Shown one piece after another: positions 1 to 6,643 of a stretch of DNA of 9,391 nucleotides. Both the position numbers and the translations under genes were made by a program. The notes beneath the pieces were generated by a model. It did no database searches. It was given only the letters and a program-made list of their open reading frames with translations, and was not told the origin of the DNA. The number at the start of each line of letters is the position of its first letter. The first letter of the stretch is position 1. Source of the DNA: an uncultured bacterium (GTDB lineage Bacteria > Planctomycetota > Phycisphaerae > Phycisphaerales > UBA1924); assembly GCA_938003595.1 (NCBI GenBank), contig CALKYH010000079.1:1-9391 (forward strand), given 5' to 3'.

Positions 1-1868
1 CCGCCGCCCTCCCAGTTGTCGCGGAAGTCCTGCACATCGCCCCAGACGCTCGGGGAGAGGATGACCAGGTTCGGCTTGGTCGACGCGGCGATGGTGTCCA
101 GCGCCCATTCGCGCTGGGGCAGGCCCAGCATCGTCTGGGCGCCGCGCCGCTGGTGCGAGCGCGTGTCGAGCATGAGGAACATCGTCTCGGCGGTCTCCCA
201 GGAGCGGTAGGAGGCCTCGCCGGGGCCGGTGTTGAGCATGGCGCGCCGGAAGTAGGACTCCCACGCCGCGAGCCCCTCGTGCCAGAGGAACGACTGCGTG
301 ACATTGCCGTGGTCCGGGAGCAGGACCTCCGAGTCCGCCCAGAGGTCGGTCGCGTTGTTCGACCAGACATCGTGGTCGTCGAGCATGATGAACTGCGGGA
401 TCGTCCGCGCCGCCGCGGCGTAGGGCAGGTCCTGCAGCGTGGAGCGCACGCTGTTCATGATCTCGAACCGCGTCGCCGGGTAGGGGACGGCGGGCTGCGA
501 GTCGTTGTAGTGGAAGTCGCCGACATTGGCGATGAAGTCCACGCCAAGTTTCGTGAGGGCGCCGTAGACATCGAAGGGGTGCGACTGGCCGCTCTGCTCG
601 TGGCAGGACATCCAGCCGAACCGGATGATCGAGGGCTCCGCGGGCAGCGTGCGGAACTCGTAGACCTGCGACGCGATCTCGGACTGGGGGTTCCCTGCGG
701 CGCGCACGATCACGCGGTACGACACCGGCGCGCCGGGGGCGAGGCCGTCGAGCGCGTGGACGGCGGCGAAGCCGTCGTCGGCGAGGTTCGCGACGGGCGC
801 GGTGGAAAGGATCCCGGGGGCGCCGTCGCCCGGCCAGGGAGCCGGCGCATACCGCACGTAGGATTCGGCCGCGTTCCATCCGAAGGTCGCGGGGTTCTGC
901 ACGGTGAGGATGCGCGCCTCGGTCGCGGAGACATCGCGCACATTCGCGACGATGAGGTCGGGGTCGTAGTCGACGGACGCCCCGTCGCGGTGGCTCCAGC
1001 GGATCCATCGGGCGAACACATCGCCGCCCGGCTCGCCGGCGGGCGCGGCGCAGCCGACGGTGAACATGGTGATGACCGATTCGACCTCGTGCCCGGTCTG
1101 GCGCAGGTCCTCGACCTCGACGCCGTCGAGCGCGACGAACAGATCTCCCTGGCCGGTGGAGCCGGCGGCTTCGTAGCGCAGCTCGATCTCGTGCCAGACG
1201 CCGGGCGTGATCGTCGTCGACGAGGTCCATTCGCCCGCGCCGAGCAGCGTGAGCCGCAGCGAGCCGTCGCCCGCCGCCGCGAGCGAGACGCGCGAGCTGG
1301 AGCCGCTCAGCATGCGGAGGATTGTGGAGAACGCCGGCCCGCCCTCTCCCGCGCCCGCGCCGGGGGCGGGCGCGGACGGGGGATCGAATCGCACCCGCGC
1401 CGAGAGGCGCAGCGTCGGCGTGGCGGCCTGGTAGCTGCCCGCGCGGTCGTTCTGGCCGGTGAGCAGGTGACGGAGCAGATAGCGCCGCTCCGAGACCCCG
1501 CCGATCACGTTCGCGTCGAACTGGGCCGCGGCGCCGTTGGGCAGGCCGACGATCTGCGGCGGAACGCCCTCCTCGTTGTGCGCCAGCGCGCCGCCCCAGC
1601 GGCGCAGCTCCTGCTCGGAGTCAAAGCGGATCTGCCCCTCGAAAGGTGCGTAGCCGGGAACGCCGATGATGACCCCGCGAGGGCCGGATTCGACAATGTC
1701 GCCCTGGCTGAGATCAACCGGGATCTGCTGGACCTCGTTGTCGATGTGCTCATGGCGGGCGTTGTAAGGGTTCGCGGCGCCATCGACGGAGAGGGCGAAG
1801 CAGAATGCAACAGCCCCGGCGGCAATCGCGACGCCTCGCAGCGCTCTTCTGGCGGCACAGATCGGCAT
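1..1868 (-). CDS. Secreted PhoD-like metallophosphatase with LamG-like N-terminal region (partial, C-terminus off the left edge)
   Basis: The first 622 codons are open and the gene continues past position 1. Residues 1-32 form a signal peptide (Arg-rich start, hydrophobic stretch about 11-28), so export is expected. Residues about 145-300 look like a LamG/concanavalin-type beta-sandwich ending in FARWIRWSHRDGASVDYDPD. Residues about 305-410 look like the fibronectin-III-like domain that precedes PhoD catalytic domains. The catalytic domain starts near 412 and shows C422 (WMSCHEQ), GD450-451 followed by Y454 (VGDFHYND), MLDDHDVWSNN (495-505) and MLDTRS (566-571). In Bacillus PhoD, a Cys and the GDxxY Asp and Tyr hold an Fe/Ca centre, so the metal site appears intact. 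The likely activity is phosphomonoester or phosphodiester hydrolysis outside the cytoplasm; the substrate cannot be read. The ATG at 1868 is preceded by GAGGA with a 7-base spacer. The family call is firm, the exact enzyme is not. Confidence 0.85.
   Translation of the reverse strand, partial: MPICAARRALRGVAIAAGAVAFCFALSVDGAANPYNARHEHIDNEVQQIPVDLSQGDIVESGPRGVIIGVPGYAPFEGQIRFDSEQELRRWGGALAHNEEGVPPQIVGLPNGAAAQFDANVIGGVSERRYLLRHLLTGQNDRAGSYQAATPTLRLSARVRFDPPSAPAPGAGAGEGGPAFSTILRMLSGSSSRVSLAAAGDGSLRLTLLGAGEWTSSTTITPGVWHEIELRYEAAGSTGQGDLFVALDGVEVEDLRQTGHEVESVITMFTVGCAAPAGEPGGDVFARWIRWSHRDGASVDYDPDLIVANVRDVSATEARILTVQNPATFGWNAAESYVRYAPAPWPGDGAPGILSTAPVANLADDGFAAVHALDGLAPGAPVSYRVIVRAAGNPQSEIASQVYEFRTLPAEPSIIRFGWMSCHEQSGQSHPFDVYGALTKLGVDFIANVGDFHYNDSQPAVPYPATRFEIMNSVRSTLQDLPYAAAARTIPQFIMLDDHDVWSNNATDLWADSEVLLPDHGNVTQSFLWHEGLAAWESYFRRAMLNTGPGEASYRSWETAETMFLMLDTRSHQRRGAQTMLGLPQREWALDTIAASTKPNLVILSPSVWGDVQDFRDNWEGG
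1350..1374. repeat. Perfect 9-bp inverted repeat inside the PhoD-like gene
   Basis: CGCGCCCGC (1350-1358) and GCGGGCGCG (1366-1374) are exact inverted copies around a 7-base loop. On the coding (minus) strand this encodes the Pro/Ala/Gly stretch PAPGAGAGEGG at residues 167-177, which looks like a loop within or next to the LamG-like region. It may simply reflect GC-rich linker coding. Confidence 0.5.
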
Positions 1869-1875
1869 GGATGAT

Positions 1876-1881
1876 TCCTCA
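1876..1881 (-). promoter_or_regulatory. Ribosome binding site of the PhoD-like gene
   Basis: TGAGGA lies 7 bases before the ATG at 1868. It decides the start, because the residues that follow form a signal peptide. It is one of only two clear Shine-Dalgarno sites in the window. The 277-base gap upstream (1869-2145) holds this site, the terminator of the preceding gene, and presumably the promoter. A weak -10 candidate (TACTAT, reading minus, 2024-2029) has no matching -35. Confidence 0.6.
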
Positions 1882-2054
1882 GTGCGAGAGCGAAAAAAGC
1901 GGTGAGCGGCCGCGGGCGCGCCCGTTGGGACGCCGCAGATGCGGCCATATCAGCCCGGAAAGCAAAGGCCGTGCCGACGACAGAGGCGCGTGCTGATCGA
2001 GACTATCGGGCGCGGCACGGTCCATAGTATGTCATCGGCCCGGCGAAATGCCCG

Positions 2055-2089
2055 AAAAAGCCCCGAAGGAGTCACCGATTTTCCGGGGG
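2055..2089 (-). terminator. Probable rho-independent terminator after the 196-residue hypothetical gene
   Basis: On the minus strand, CCCCG-G-AA (2088-2081) can pair with TTCGGGG (2067-2061) with one bulged G. A C and then TTTTT (2059-2055) follow. The element lies about 60 bases past the TAA stop at 2146. The loop is fairly large (about 13 bases), so folding is moderate rather than strong. Confidence 0.45.
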
Positions 2090-2145
2090 CGCTCGCGCAG
2101 GTCGAGGACCAATAAGAGGGGGCTTGGGAAGGTTTGGTTAGGGGA

Positions 2146-2736
2146 TTAGTAGCTGATGGTCGCCGCGACGCCGCAGGGGCCGAGGATGGATTCCATGTCG
2201 GCCTTGAGGCGGCGGAAGGTCTCCAATTCCTGGACCCGGCGCTCAAACTCCGGCCGGTCGCGGATCAGGCCGTAGCCGAAGATCACGAAGGCGCAGATGG
2301 TGCGACCGAAGAACCGGCCGAGTTGACCTCGATCAGCGTCGAAGACATCGTGCCAGCCCAACTCCAGATGCATGCTGTTGACTTGATACTCGTCGCGCAC
2401 TTCAACCGGGATGTCTCGCTCAACTTCCAGTCGAAGGGGCTCAAGCCATGGCGGCGGAGCATGCAGGAATGCGGCGTTGTGCAGACTGAGGTCCAGTCGC
2501 GAGGCGAGCTTGGTCGCGGGACACTTCTTCGCGATGTAGTCGTACTCGCGATCGTCCCACGGAATCCGATCACGCACCCAGCGCTGATGCTGTTCCCATG
2601 CGTTGTCAGGAGTCAGATAGCGCAACACCTGTTGAACCTGGTCAGCGCCGCACACGCTGAGCAGCCTCTCGATATCAACAGAGTCGACGGTCGTCGCTTC
2701 GCTGGCGAAGAGCCGAATGTTTGAGGTAAGACTCAT
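2146..2736 (-). CDS. Hypothetical protein, 196 residues, lower-GC gene
   Basis: I do not recognise this protein. It appears soluble: no signal peptide and no clear membrane helix (the FFGRTICAFVIFGYGLIRD stretch is short and charge-flanked). It is rich in Arg, Asp, Glu and Trp. Notable segments are IPWDDREYDYIAKKC, LELGWHDVFDAD and a C-terminal charged helix-like region (about 160-186, RPEFERRVQELETFRRLKAD). It uses more A/T-ending codons and a TAA stop; three 60-base lines I counted are 55-62% GC, against 70% for a line counted in the aminotransferase gene. This suggests more recent acquisition or weak expression. The start is chosen at 2736 because CATAAT lies 7 bases before it. ATG 2745 is an alternative; ATG 2805 is unlikely because the added stretch runs through a terminator-like hairpin. 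That it is a real gene is probable from its balanced amino-acid composition, unlike the shadow frames. Confidence 0.6.
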   Translation of the reverse strand: MSLTSNIRLFASEATTVDSVDIERLLSVCGADQVQQVLRYLTPDNAWEQHQRWVRDRIPWDDREYDYIAKKCPATKLASRLDLSLHNAAFLHAPPPWLEPLRLEVERDIPVEVRDEYQVNSMHLELGWHDVFDADRGQLGRFFGRTICAFVIFGYGLIRDRPEFERRVQELETFRRLKADMESILGPCGVAATISY

Positions 2737-2743
2737 CGCGGGC

Positions 2744-2749
2744 ATTATG
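2744..2749 (-). promoter_or_regulatory. Candidate -10 element (CATAAT) for the hypothetical gene
   Basis: CATAAT matches the TATAAT consensus at five of six positions and sits 7 bases before ATG 2736, which fits a leaderless transcript. It would overlap the alternative start at 2745. No good -35 was found 16-18 bases upstream. Confidence 0.4.
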
Positions 2750-2777
2750 AACAAGCCCGCGAGAGCCGGCTCGCCCC

Positions 2778-2798
2778 AAAAAGCGCCGAGCGCCGGCG
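2778..2798 (-). terminator. Possible rho-independent terminator after the exosortase-sorted protein gene
   Basis: On the minus strand CGCCG (2798-2794) pairs with CGGCG (2788-2784) across a 5-base loop, then a C and TTTTT (2782-2778). It lies about 160 bases beyond the stop at 2957 and just upstream of the next gene, so it could close the 2957-3670 transcript. The stem is short but all G/C. I see nothing else in the gap 2799-2956 apart from weak GGCC-type inverted repeats. Confidence 0.35.
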
Positions 2799-2956
2799 GG
2801 AACATCCCGGTCCGGCGCCATCGACGCGCACGCTGAGGAACACTCGAGAAACACGCCGAAGGGTCCGGAGGTCGCCCGGTTCGCGGAGCAAGGCCTTTAT
2901 TGGGGCCCCGCGCGGCGGGCCGAGACCGGCCTTCGCGTGCAGTTTGCGTCAGTCAA

Positions 2957-3670
2957 TCATCGGAGCCGCTCCATCGCGATCGGCCGGCGCGGGCGAGCCC
3001 GTCGGCCGACGGCGCCGAAGGCCACGCACGCCGCGAGCGCCGCGCCGCCGGGGGCGGGGATGCTCAGGGACGCGACCGTCGGCAGCGGCGCCCGCACGAG
3101 CGAGACGCCGACATTGTCGATGCCCCAGGACTCATCGTTCATGCCCTGGAGGCCCTGCCCGAGGAACGAGATCGTGGTGATCGACCCCGTGGCGAGGAAG
3201 TCCACGCCCAGGCCGCGGTAGATGGAGTCGGCCCAGTTGTTCTGGAAGCCGAGGTTGACGCCGGGGCCGCCCTCGGTGGGCGCGCCGGCGACGGTCTGCG
3301 ACCAGTCCTGCGCGCCGAAGTTGCTGAAGGTGGAGCGGAAGAGAGTCTCCTCGTTCACGAGGACATTGAAGTACTCGCCGCCCCAGGACGAGCTGGGGCC
3401 GTCCCAGGAATCGATGGCGAAGAAGTCGTAGGTGAGGCGGTACTCCGCGCCCGCGAGCGTGTCGAGGGTGAGGTCCACCCGGTTGTTGCCGAAGCGGCCG
3501 AGGAAGGTCGTGAAGCTGGGCGAGTTCGTTCGCGTCGTGATCGACCACTCGGCGCCGGCGCCGAGTTCGAAGTCGGCGAAGTAGCCGCCGCCGTCGGCGC
3601 CGCTCGCGCCGAGCGAGCAGGCGAGGCTCAGGCCCGCGGCCAGCGACATGGAACGAATGGAGTGGTTCAA
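2957..3670 (-). CDS. Secreted protein with PEP-CTERM-type (exosortase) sorting tail, probable TTG start
   Basis: From the TTG the protein is 237 residues. Residues 1-25 are a signal peptide (MNHSIRS, then a hydrophobic core 8-22 ending ASGA). Residues about 28-190 form a predicted beta-sandwich with TTFLGRFGNNRVDLTL (54-69), a DSWDG motif (87-91) and a terminal WGIDNV (182-187). This pattern is typical of secreted planctomycete and cyanobacterial proteins with C-terminal anchors. The tail IPAPGGAALAACVAFGAVGRRARPRR (204-229) has the Pro-Ala-Pro motif, hydrophobic helix and Arg cluster of exosortase substrates, so cleavage and surface or matrix attachment are inferred. The TTG at 3670 is chosen because AAGGGA lies 9-10 bases before it and the signal peptide begins there. 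ATG 3649 would shorten the signal peptide and has no binding site; ATG 3745 adds a Pro-rich extension ahead of it. Biochemical function is unknown. Confidence 0.75.
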   Translation of the reverse strand: MNHSIRSMSLAAGLSLACSLGASGADGGGYFADFELGAGAEWSITTRTNSPSFTTFLGRFGNNRVDLTLDTLAGAEYRLTYDFFAIDSWDGPSSSWGGEYFNVLVNEETLFRSTFSNFGAQDWSQTVAGAPTEGGPGVNLGFQNNWADSIYRGLGVDFLATGSITTISFLGQGLQGMNDESWGIDNVGVSLVRAPLPTVASLSIPAPGGAALAACVAFGAVGRRARPRRPIAMERLR

Positions 3671-3679
3671 GATGGGTTG

Positions 3680-3686
3680 TCCCTTC
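3680..3686 (-). promoter_or_regulatory. Ribosome binding site supporting the TTG start
   Basis: GAAGGGA on the minus strand ends 9 bases before TTG 3670. It favours this start over the downstream ATG at 3649, which lacks a comparable site. Confidence 0.5.
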
Positions 3687-3820
3687 GTGCTTGCGGCAGG
3701 GCCGCGTCCCGGCGGCGCCGGACTCAACGATGGGGAGCGTCGCAAGCGAATCTCCAGCGGGCAATGCGCGATGGAGCGATACGGGCGAGATGGTTCCGGT
3801 TGTGCGGGCGGGCGCCGTTA

Positions 3821-4909
3821 TCAGGCCCGCGGCGCCGGCTGCTGCTGCGTGAGGCAGTGCAGCGTGCCCAGGCCCCAGACCAGGTCCAGCGAGTGAACGC
3901 CGATCGTCGGACGGTCCGGGAACAGCGCGGCGAGCGTGCTCAGCGCCACGCGGTCGTTCGCGTCGTTGAAGGTCGGGACCAGCACGGCGCTGTTGGCGAC
4001 ATAGAAGTTCGCGTACGACGCGGGCAGGCGCTGGCCGTCGAAATAGACCGGCGCGGGGTACGGGATCGTGACGACATGCAGCCCCGCCTCGCCGAGGAGG
4101 CGCTCGTTCTCGAGCGAGGCCTCGTGGTTCTCGTCGTCCGCATCGTCCTCGTAGGCCAGGACCACGACCGGCTTGCCGCCGATGGGCGGGGCGAAGCGGG
4201 CGATGTCGTCGATGTGGCCGTGGGTGTCGTCGCCGACGCAGCCGCGGGAGAGCCAGACGGTGCGCGTGATCCCCAGGTGCTCGGCGAAAGCGCGCTCGTA
4301 GCCCTCGCGCGTGAGGCCGGGGTTGCGCACCTGCGTGCGCGGATCCAGCAGACACTCTTCCGTGACGAGCATCAGGCCCGCGCCGTCGGTCTCGATGGCG
4401 CCGCCTTCCATGACGAGGCGGCCCTTGCCGTCGGGGCGCGTGGCCTCACGCCGCGGCAGCTTGGTGATGCGCTCGACCAGCCCCGGCACGGCGTCGTCCA
4501 GGGCGAAGTTGTCGTACTTGGCCCAGGCGTTGAAGGCCCAGTCGATCAGCTCCAGGCCCGCGCCGGTCTCGACCATGGTCGGGCCGATGTCGCGCAGCCA
4601 GCCCCGGTCGGTCGGGAACAGGTGGAAGCGCACGCGCTCCATGACGGCGCCGGCCTGCGTGCAGCAGCGCTTGGCGCGGCGCAGGACATCCTCGTTGTGG
4701 CAGAGGACCTCGACGCGCTCAACGGCGCTTCCGGGGGCGTCTTCGCGCCCGGCGACCAGGCGCACAATCTCGGCGAACGCCCAGTCGATCGGGCCGAACT
4801 TGCCGGGCCAGTCTTCCTCGTTGTGGGGCCACGAGAGCCAGGTGGCCTCGTGCGGCTCCCACTCGGCGGGCCAGCGGCGGTTCGATGGTGGGGCCTGGCG
4901 GGCGCTCAT
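3821..4909 (-). CDS. aguA: Agmatine deiminase (agmatine iminohydrolase)
   Basis: This 362-residue protein is full length for the PAD_porph/agmatine deiminase family. The enzyme hydrolyses agmatine to N-carbamoylputrescine and ammonia in the cytoplasm. The N-terminal PAEWEPHEATWLSWPHN (14-30) is the family's opening motif. Active-site regions are present: WLRDIGP (104-110, D107), MEGG (167-170, E168), GDDTHGHIDDIARF (226-239, H232) and GLGTLHCLTQQQPA (346-359, catalytic Cys C352). The gene starts 3 bases after the stop of the upstream amidase gene, without a visible ribosome binding site, so cotranscription and translational coupling are likely. A neighbouring N-carbamoylputrescine amidase argues for agmatine rather than protein arginine as substrate; the gene also lacks a signal peptide, unlike secreted peptidylarginine deiminases. 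Confidence 0.92.
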   Translation of the reverse strand: MSARQAPPSNRRWPAEWEPHEATWLSWPHNEEDWPGKFGPIDWAFAEIVRLVAGREDAPGSAVERVEVLCHNEDVLRRAKRCCTQAGAVMERVRFHLFPTDRGWLRDIGPTMVETGAGLELIDWAFNAWAKYDNFALDDAVPGLVERITKLPRREATRPDGKGRLVMEGGAIETDGAGLMLVTEECLLDPRTQVRNPGLTREGYERAFAEHLGITRTVWLSRGCVGDDTHGHIDDIARFAPPIGGKPVVVLAYEDDADDENHEASLENERLLGEAGLHVVTIPYPAPVYFDGQRLPASYANFYVANSAVLVPTFNDANDRVALSTLAALFPDRPTIGVHSLDLVWGLGTLHCLTQQQPAPRA

Positions 4910-4912
4910 GGC

Positions 4913-5863
4913 TCAGCCGTTGCCGATCCAGCGCTCGGTCAGGGGCTGGAACGCGTCCACGCGCCGGTCGCGGAAGAAGGGCCAGTGCCGGCGCGTCTTG
5001 TCGATGAGCGTGCGGTCGCAGGCGTGCACAAGCACGGCCTCTTCGTGCGTCGGCCCCTCGGCCACCACTCGCCCGAAAGGGTCCGCCACGAACGAGGAGC
5101 CGAAGAAGTTGATCCCGCCCGTGCCGGGCTCGGGCTCGTGGCCGGTGCGGTTGACCGCGGCGACGAAGAGCTCGTTCGACACGGCGTGGGCCCGCTGCAC
5201 GGTGCGCCAGCCCTCGCGGTGGTCCTCGCCGAACTCGGCCTGTTCCTCCGGGCGCCAGCCGATGGCGGTGGGATAGAAGATGACCTCCGCCCCCAGCAGG
5301 GCGGTGATGCGGGCGTTCTCGGGGTACCACTGGTCCCAGCAGATGAGCACGCCGACCTTGGCGAAGCGGGTGTGCCACACGCGGTAGCCGCTGGCGGCGC
5401 TGCACTTCTTCGCCGTGCCGGGCGCGGGCTCGGCCGCGTCGCCGGGGGTGAAGTAGAACTTCTCGTAGTACATGGGGTCGTCGGGGATCTGCATCTTGCG
5501 GTAGACGCCCAGCAGCTCGCCGTCGGCGTCGATGACCGCGGCGGAGTTGTGGTACAGCCCCGGGGCGCGCTTCTCGAAGATGGGCGCGATGACGACGACG
5601 CCGAGCTTCTTCGCCTCGTCCTGGCAGGCGAGCACGGTCGGGCCGGTGTCGGGGCCGAGGATGGGCTCGGCGATGTCGAAGAGGTCGAAGTCCTCGCGCT
5701 TGCAGAAGTAGGTGGCGTTGAACATCTCCTGCAGGCAGACGATCTGGGCGCCGCGCGACGCGGCCTCACGGACGCCGTCGAGCGCGTTGGCGAGGTTCTT
5801 CTGGCGGTCCTCGGAGCAGGCGCGCTGCACGAGCCCGACGGTGAATGTGGGGTTGACGCTCAT
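4913..5863 (-). CDS. aguB: N-carbamoylputrescine amidase (nitrilase superfamily)
   Basis: This 316-residue protein hydrolyses N-carbamoylputrescine to putrescine, CO2 and ammonia. The carbon-nitrogen hydrolase catalytic triad is complete: E46 in CLQEMF, K123 in YRKMQIPDDP and C175 in LICWDQWYPE. Further residues typical of the AguB branch are the FYFTPGD segment (136-142), AIGWRPEE and FFGSSFVADPFG. The length agrees with the plant/bacterial AguB type. It is the promoter-proximal gene of the aguB-aguA pair, so the operon supplies both steps from agmatine to putrescine. No Shine-Dalgarno precedes ATG 5863; instead TACGAT lies 8 bases upstream. Beta-ureidopropionase is a related alternative, but the adjacent agmatine deiminase makes AguB much more likely. 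Confidence 0.93.
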   Translation of the reverse strand: MSVNPTFTVGLVQRACSEDRQKNLANALDGVREAASRGAQIVCLQEMFNATYFCKREDFDLFDIAEPILGPDTGPTVLACQDEAKKLGVVVIAPIFEKRAPGLYHNSAAVIDADGELLGVYRKMQIPDDPMYYEKFYFTPGDAAEPAPGTAKKCSAASGYRVWHTRFAKVGVLICWDQWYPENARITALLGAEVIFYPTAIGWRPEEQAEFGEDHREGWRTVQRAHAVSNELFVAAVNRTGHEPEPGTGGINFFGSSFVADPFGRVVAEGPTHEEAVLVHACDRTLIDKTRRHWPFFRDRRVDAFQPLTERWIGNG

Positions 5864-5871
5864 GGGTGGGG

Positions 5872-5877
5872 ATCGTA
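5872..5877 (-). promoter_or_regulatory. Candidate -10 element of the aguBA operon (TACGAT)
   Basis: TACGAT on the minus strand ends 8 bases before ATG 5863, placing a transcription start at or very near the A of the start codon. No Shine-Dalgarno is present between them. No convincing -35 is visible; the upstream stretch is almost pure G/C. Confidence 0.4.
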
Positions 5878-5906
5878 GCCCGAGCCCGGCGCCGGCGGGC
5901 CGCGGG

Positions 5907-5912
5907 TATCCT
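5907..5912 (+). promoter_or_regulatory. Candidate -10 element of the membrane protein gene (TATCCT)
   Basis: TATCCT lies 7 bases before ATG 5920 with no ribosome binding site in the spacer (TCTTCGT). It faces away from the aguB -10 element, 29 bases distant, so the two promoters would share their upstream regions. Confidence 0.4.
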
Positions 5913-5919
5913 TCTTCGT

Positions 5920-6615
5920 ATGGCCGACGACGCGAACCCCGCTCCGAAGGACCCCGCCAAGCCCGCCGAGGGTTACGAGGTGGCGCCGCCGTCGCCCGCG
6001 CCGGCGCCCGAGGCGCCCGTCAAGAGCGAGAAGGTGGTCGTGGTCGTGCGGGGCGAGGAGCCGCTGTCGCGCCCCGGCTGGCTCACCTGGCAGGTGCTCG
6101 CGACCGTCGGCGGCACGACGCTGGTCACCGCCGCGGTGCTCGCGGCGGTGGAGGCCTCGCGCCTGCCGCGCCCCGAGAACCCCGGATGGGCGCCGCGCAG
6201 CCTGGTCGCGGCGATCAAGGTTCTGTTCAGCGGCCCGTTCTATGCGCTGCTGGGCGTCGCGGCGCTGTGGATCGCCTCGCTCTCGCTCAAGCGCAAGCTG
6301 GGCGACAAGCGGCTCGCGGCCGCACGCATGTTCGCGGCGGTCGGCGTGTTCTGGCTGATCGTCACCATCGGGCCGCTGGTGATCGGCGTGGCGCTGCTGG
6401 AGTGGATCATCGGCGCCGCGGCCTACATCCTGATCGTGTGGTCCTCGTTCCGGCTCTCGCGCAACAACGCCGTTCTGGTCGGCGCGCTGCACCTGGCGTT
6501 GTGGGGCCTGGTCATGGGGCTGTTCTGGGCGGTCCCGCGCCTGATGGCGGAGAAGGCGCCCGAGCCCGAGCCGGCGGCCGCGTCGCCCGAGGCCATCCCG
6601 CCCGTGACCCCGTAG
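5920..6615 (+). CDS. Hypothetical polytopic membrane protein, 231 residues
   Basis: I do not recognise a family. The N-terminus (1-50) is soluble and rich in Pro, Ala, Glu and Lys. About five hydrophobic segments follow: 57-78, 104-123, 136-158, 161-176 and 183-205. The two middle ones are separated by a single Glu-Trp turn. The C-terminus (206-231) is again Pro/Glu-rich. A Lys/Arg-rich loop (KRKLGDKRLAAAR, 124-136) probably faces the cytoplasm. ATG 5920 is preferred over the in-frame ATG 5866, which would add an Arg-rich leader overlapping the aguB promoter and leave the -10-like TATCCT inside the coding region. It is divergent from aguB, and 28 bases separate it from the methyltransferase gene downstream. 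A transport role in polyamine metabolism cannot be argued from this sequence. Confidence 0.75.
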   Translation: MADDANPAPKDPAKPAEGYEVAPPSPAPAPEAPVKSEKVVVVVRGEEPLSRPGWLTWQVLATVGGTTLVTAAVLAAVEASRLPRPENPGWAPRSLVAAIKVLFSGPFYALLGVAALWIASLSLKRKLGDKRLAAARMFAAVGVFWLIVTIGPLVIGVALLEWIIGAAAYILIVWSSFRLSRNNAVLVGALHLALWGLVMGLFWAVPRLMAEKAPEPEPAAASPEAIPPVTP

Positions 6616-6631
6616 CCTCACGGCGCGCCGG

Positions 6632-6637
6632 TAGGAT
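6632..6637 (+). promoter_or_regulatory. Candidate -10 element of the methyltransferase gene (TAGGAT)
   Basis: TAGGAT ends 6 bases before the GTG start at 6644, inside the 28-base gap after the preceding stop codon. The position is right for a leaderless mRNA beginning at the GTG. It suggests the methyltransferase and aminotransferase pair has its own promoter. Confidence 0.4.
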
Positions 6638-6643
6638 GCCCCC

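Noticed and set aside
153..1874. A 573-codon open frame on the plus strand
   Set aside because: It is antisense to the PhoD-like gene, which carries the catalytic motifs. The product is Arg/Gly/Val-rich without recognisable features.
2737..2805. Longer N-terminus for the hypothetical gene starting at ATG 2805
   Set aside because: The extension would run through the terminator-like hairpin at 2778-2798 and lacks both a ribosome site and a -10 element at the right distance.
2860..2900. GGTTCG motif suggesting a tRNA T-arm
   Set aside because: The flanking bases do not form a T stem and no acceptor or anticodon arm can be built around it.
2890..2940. GGCC-type inverted repeats (for example GGCCG-AGAC-CGGCC) after the exosortase-sorted gene
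   Set aside because: Stems are only 4-5 bp with no following T-run; the hairpin at 2778-2798 is a better terminator candidate.
3671..3745. ATG 3745 as the start of the exosortase-sorted protein
   Set aside because: It would put 25 mostly Pro/Ser/Arg residues ahead of the signal peptide. The TTG at 3670 has a binding site and starts at the signal peptide.
3132..4355. A 407-codon minus-strand frame overlapping aguA and the exosortase-sorted gene
   Set aside because: It is out of frame with both recognised genes, and its composition is Arg/His/Pro-rich shadow sequence.
2900..5878. A 992-codon open frame on the plus strand spanning three minus-strand genes
   Set aside because: It is antisense to aguB, aguA and the exosortase-sorted gene, all strongly supported by motifs. 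Its product is low-complexity Arg/Ala/Gly/Val with no domain, as expected for a shadow frame in GC-rich DNA.
5866..5919. ATG 5866 as the start of the membrane protein
   Set aside because: The extra 18 residues are Arg-rich and would cover the divergent promoter region; a -10-like element immediately precedes ATG 5920.
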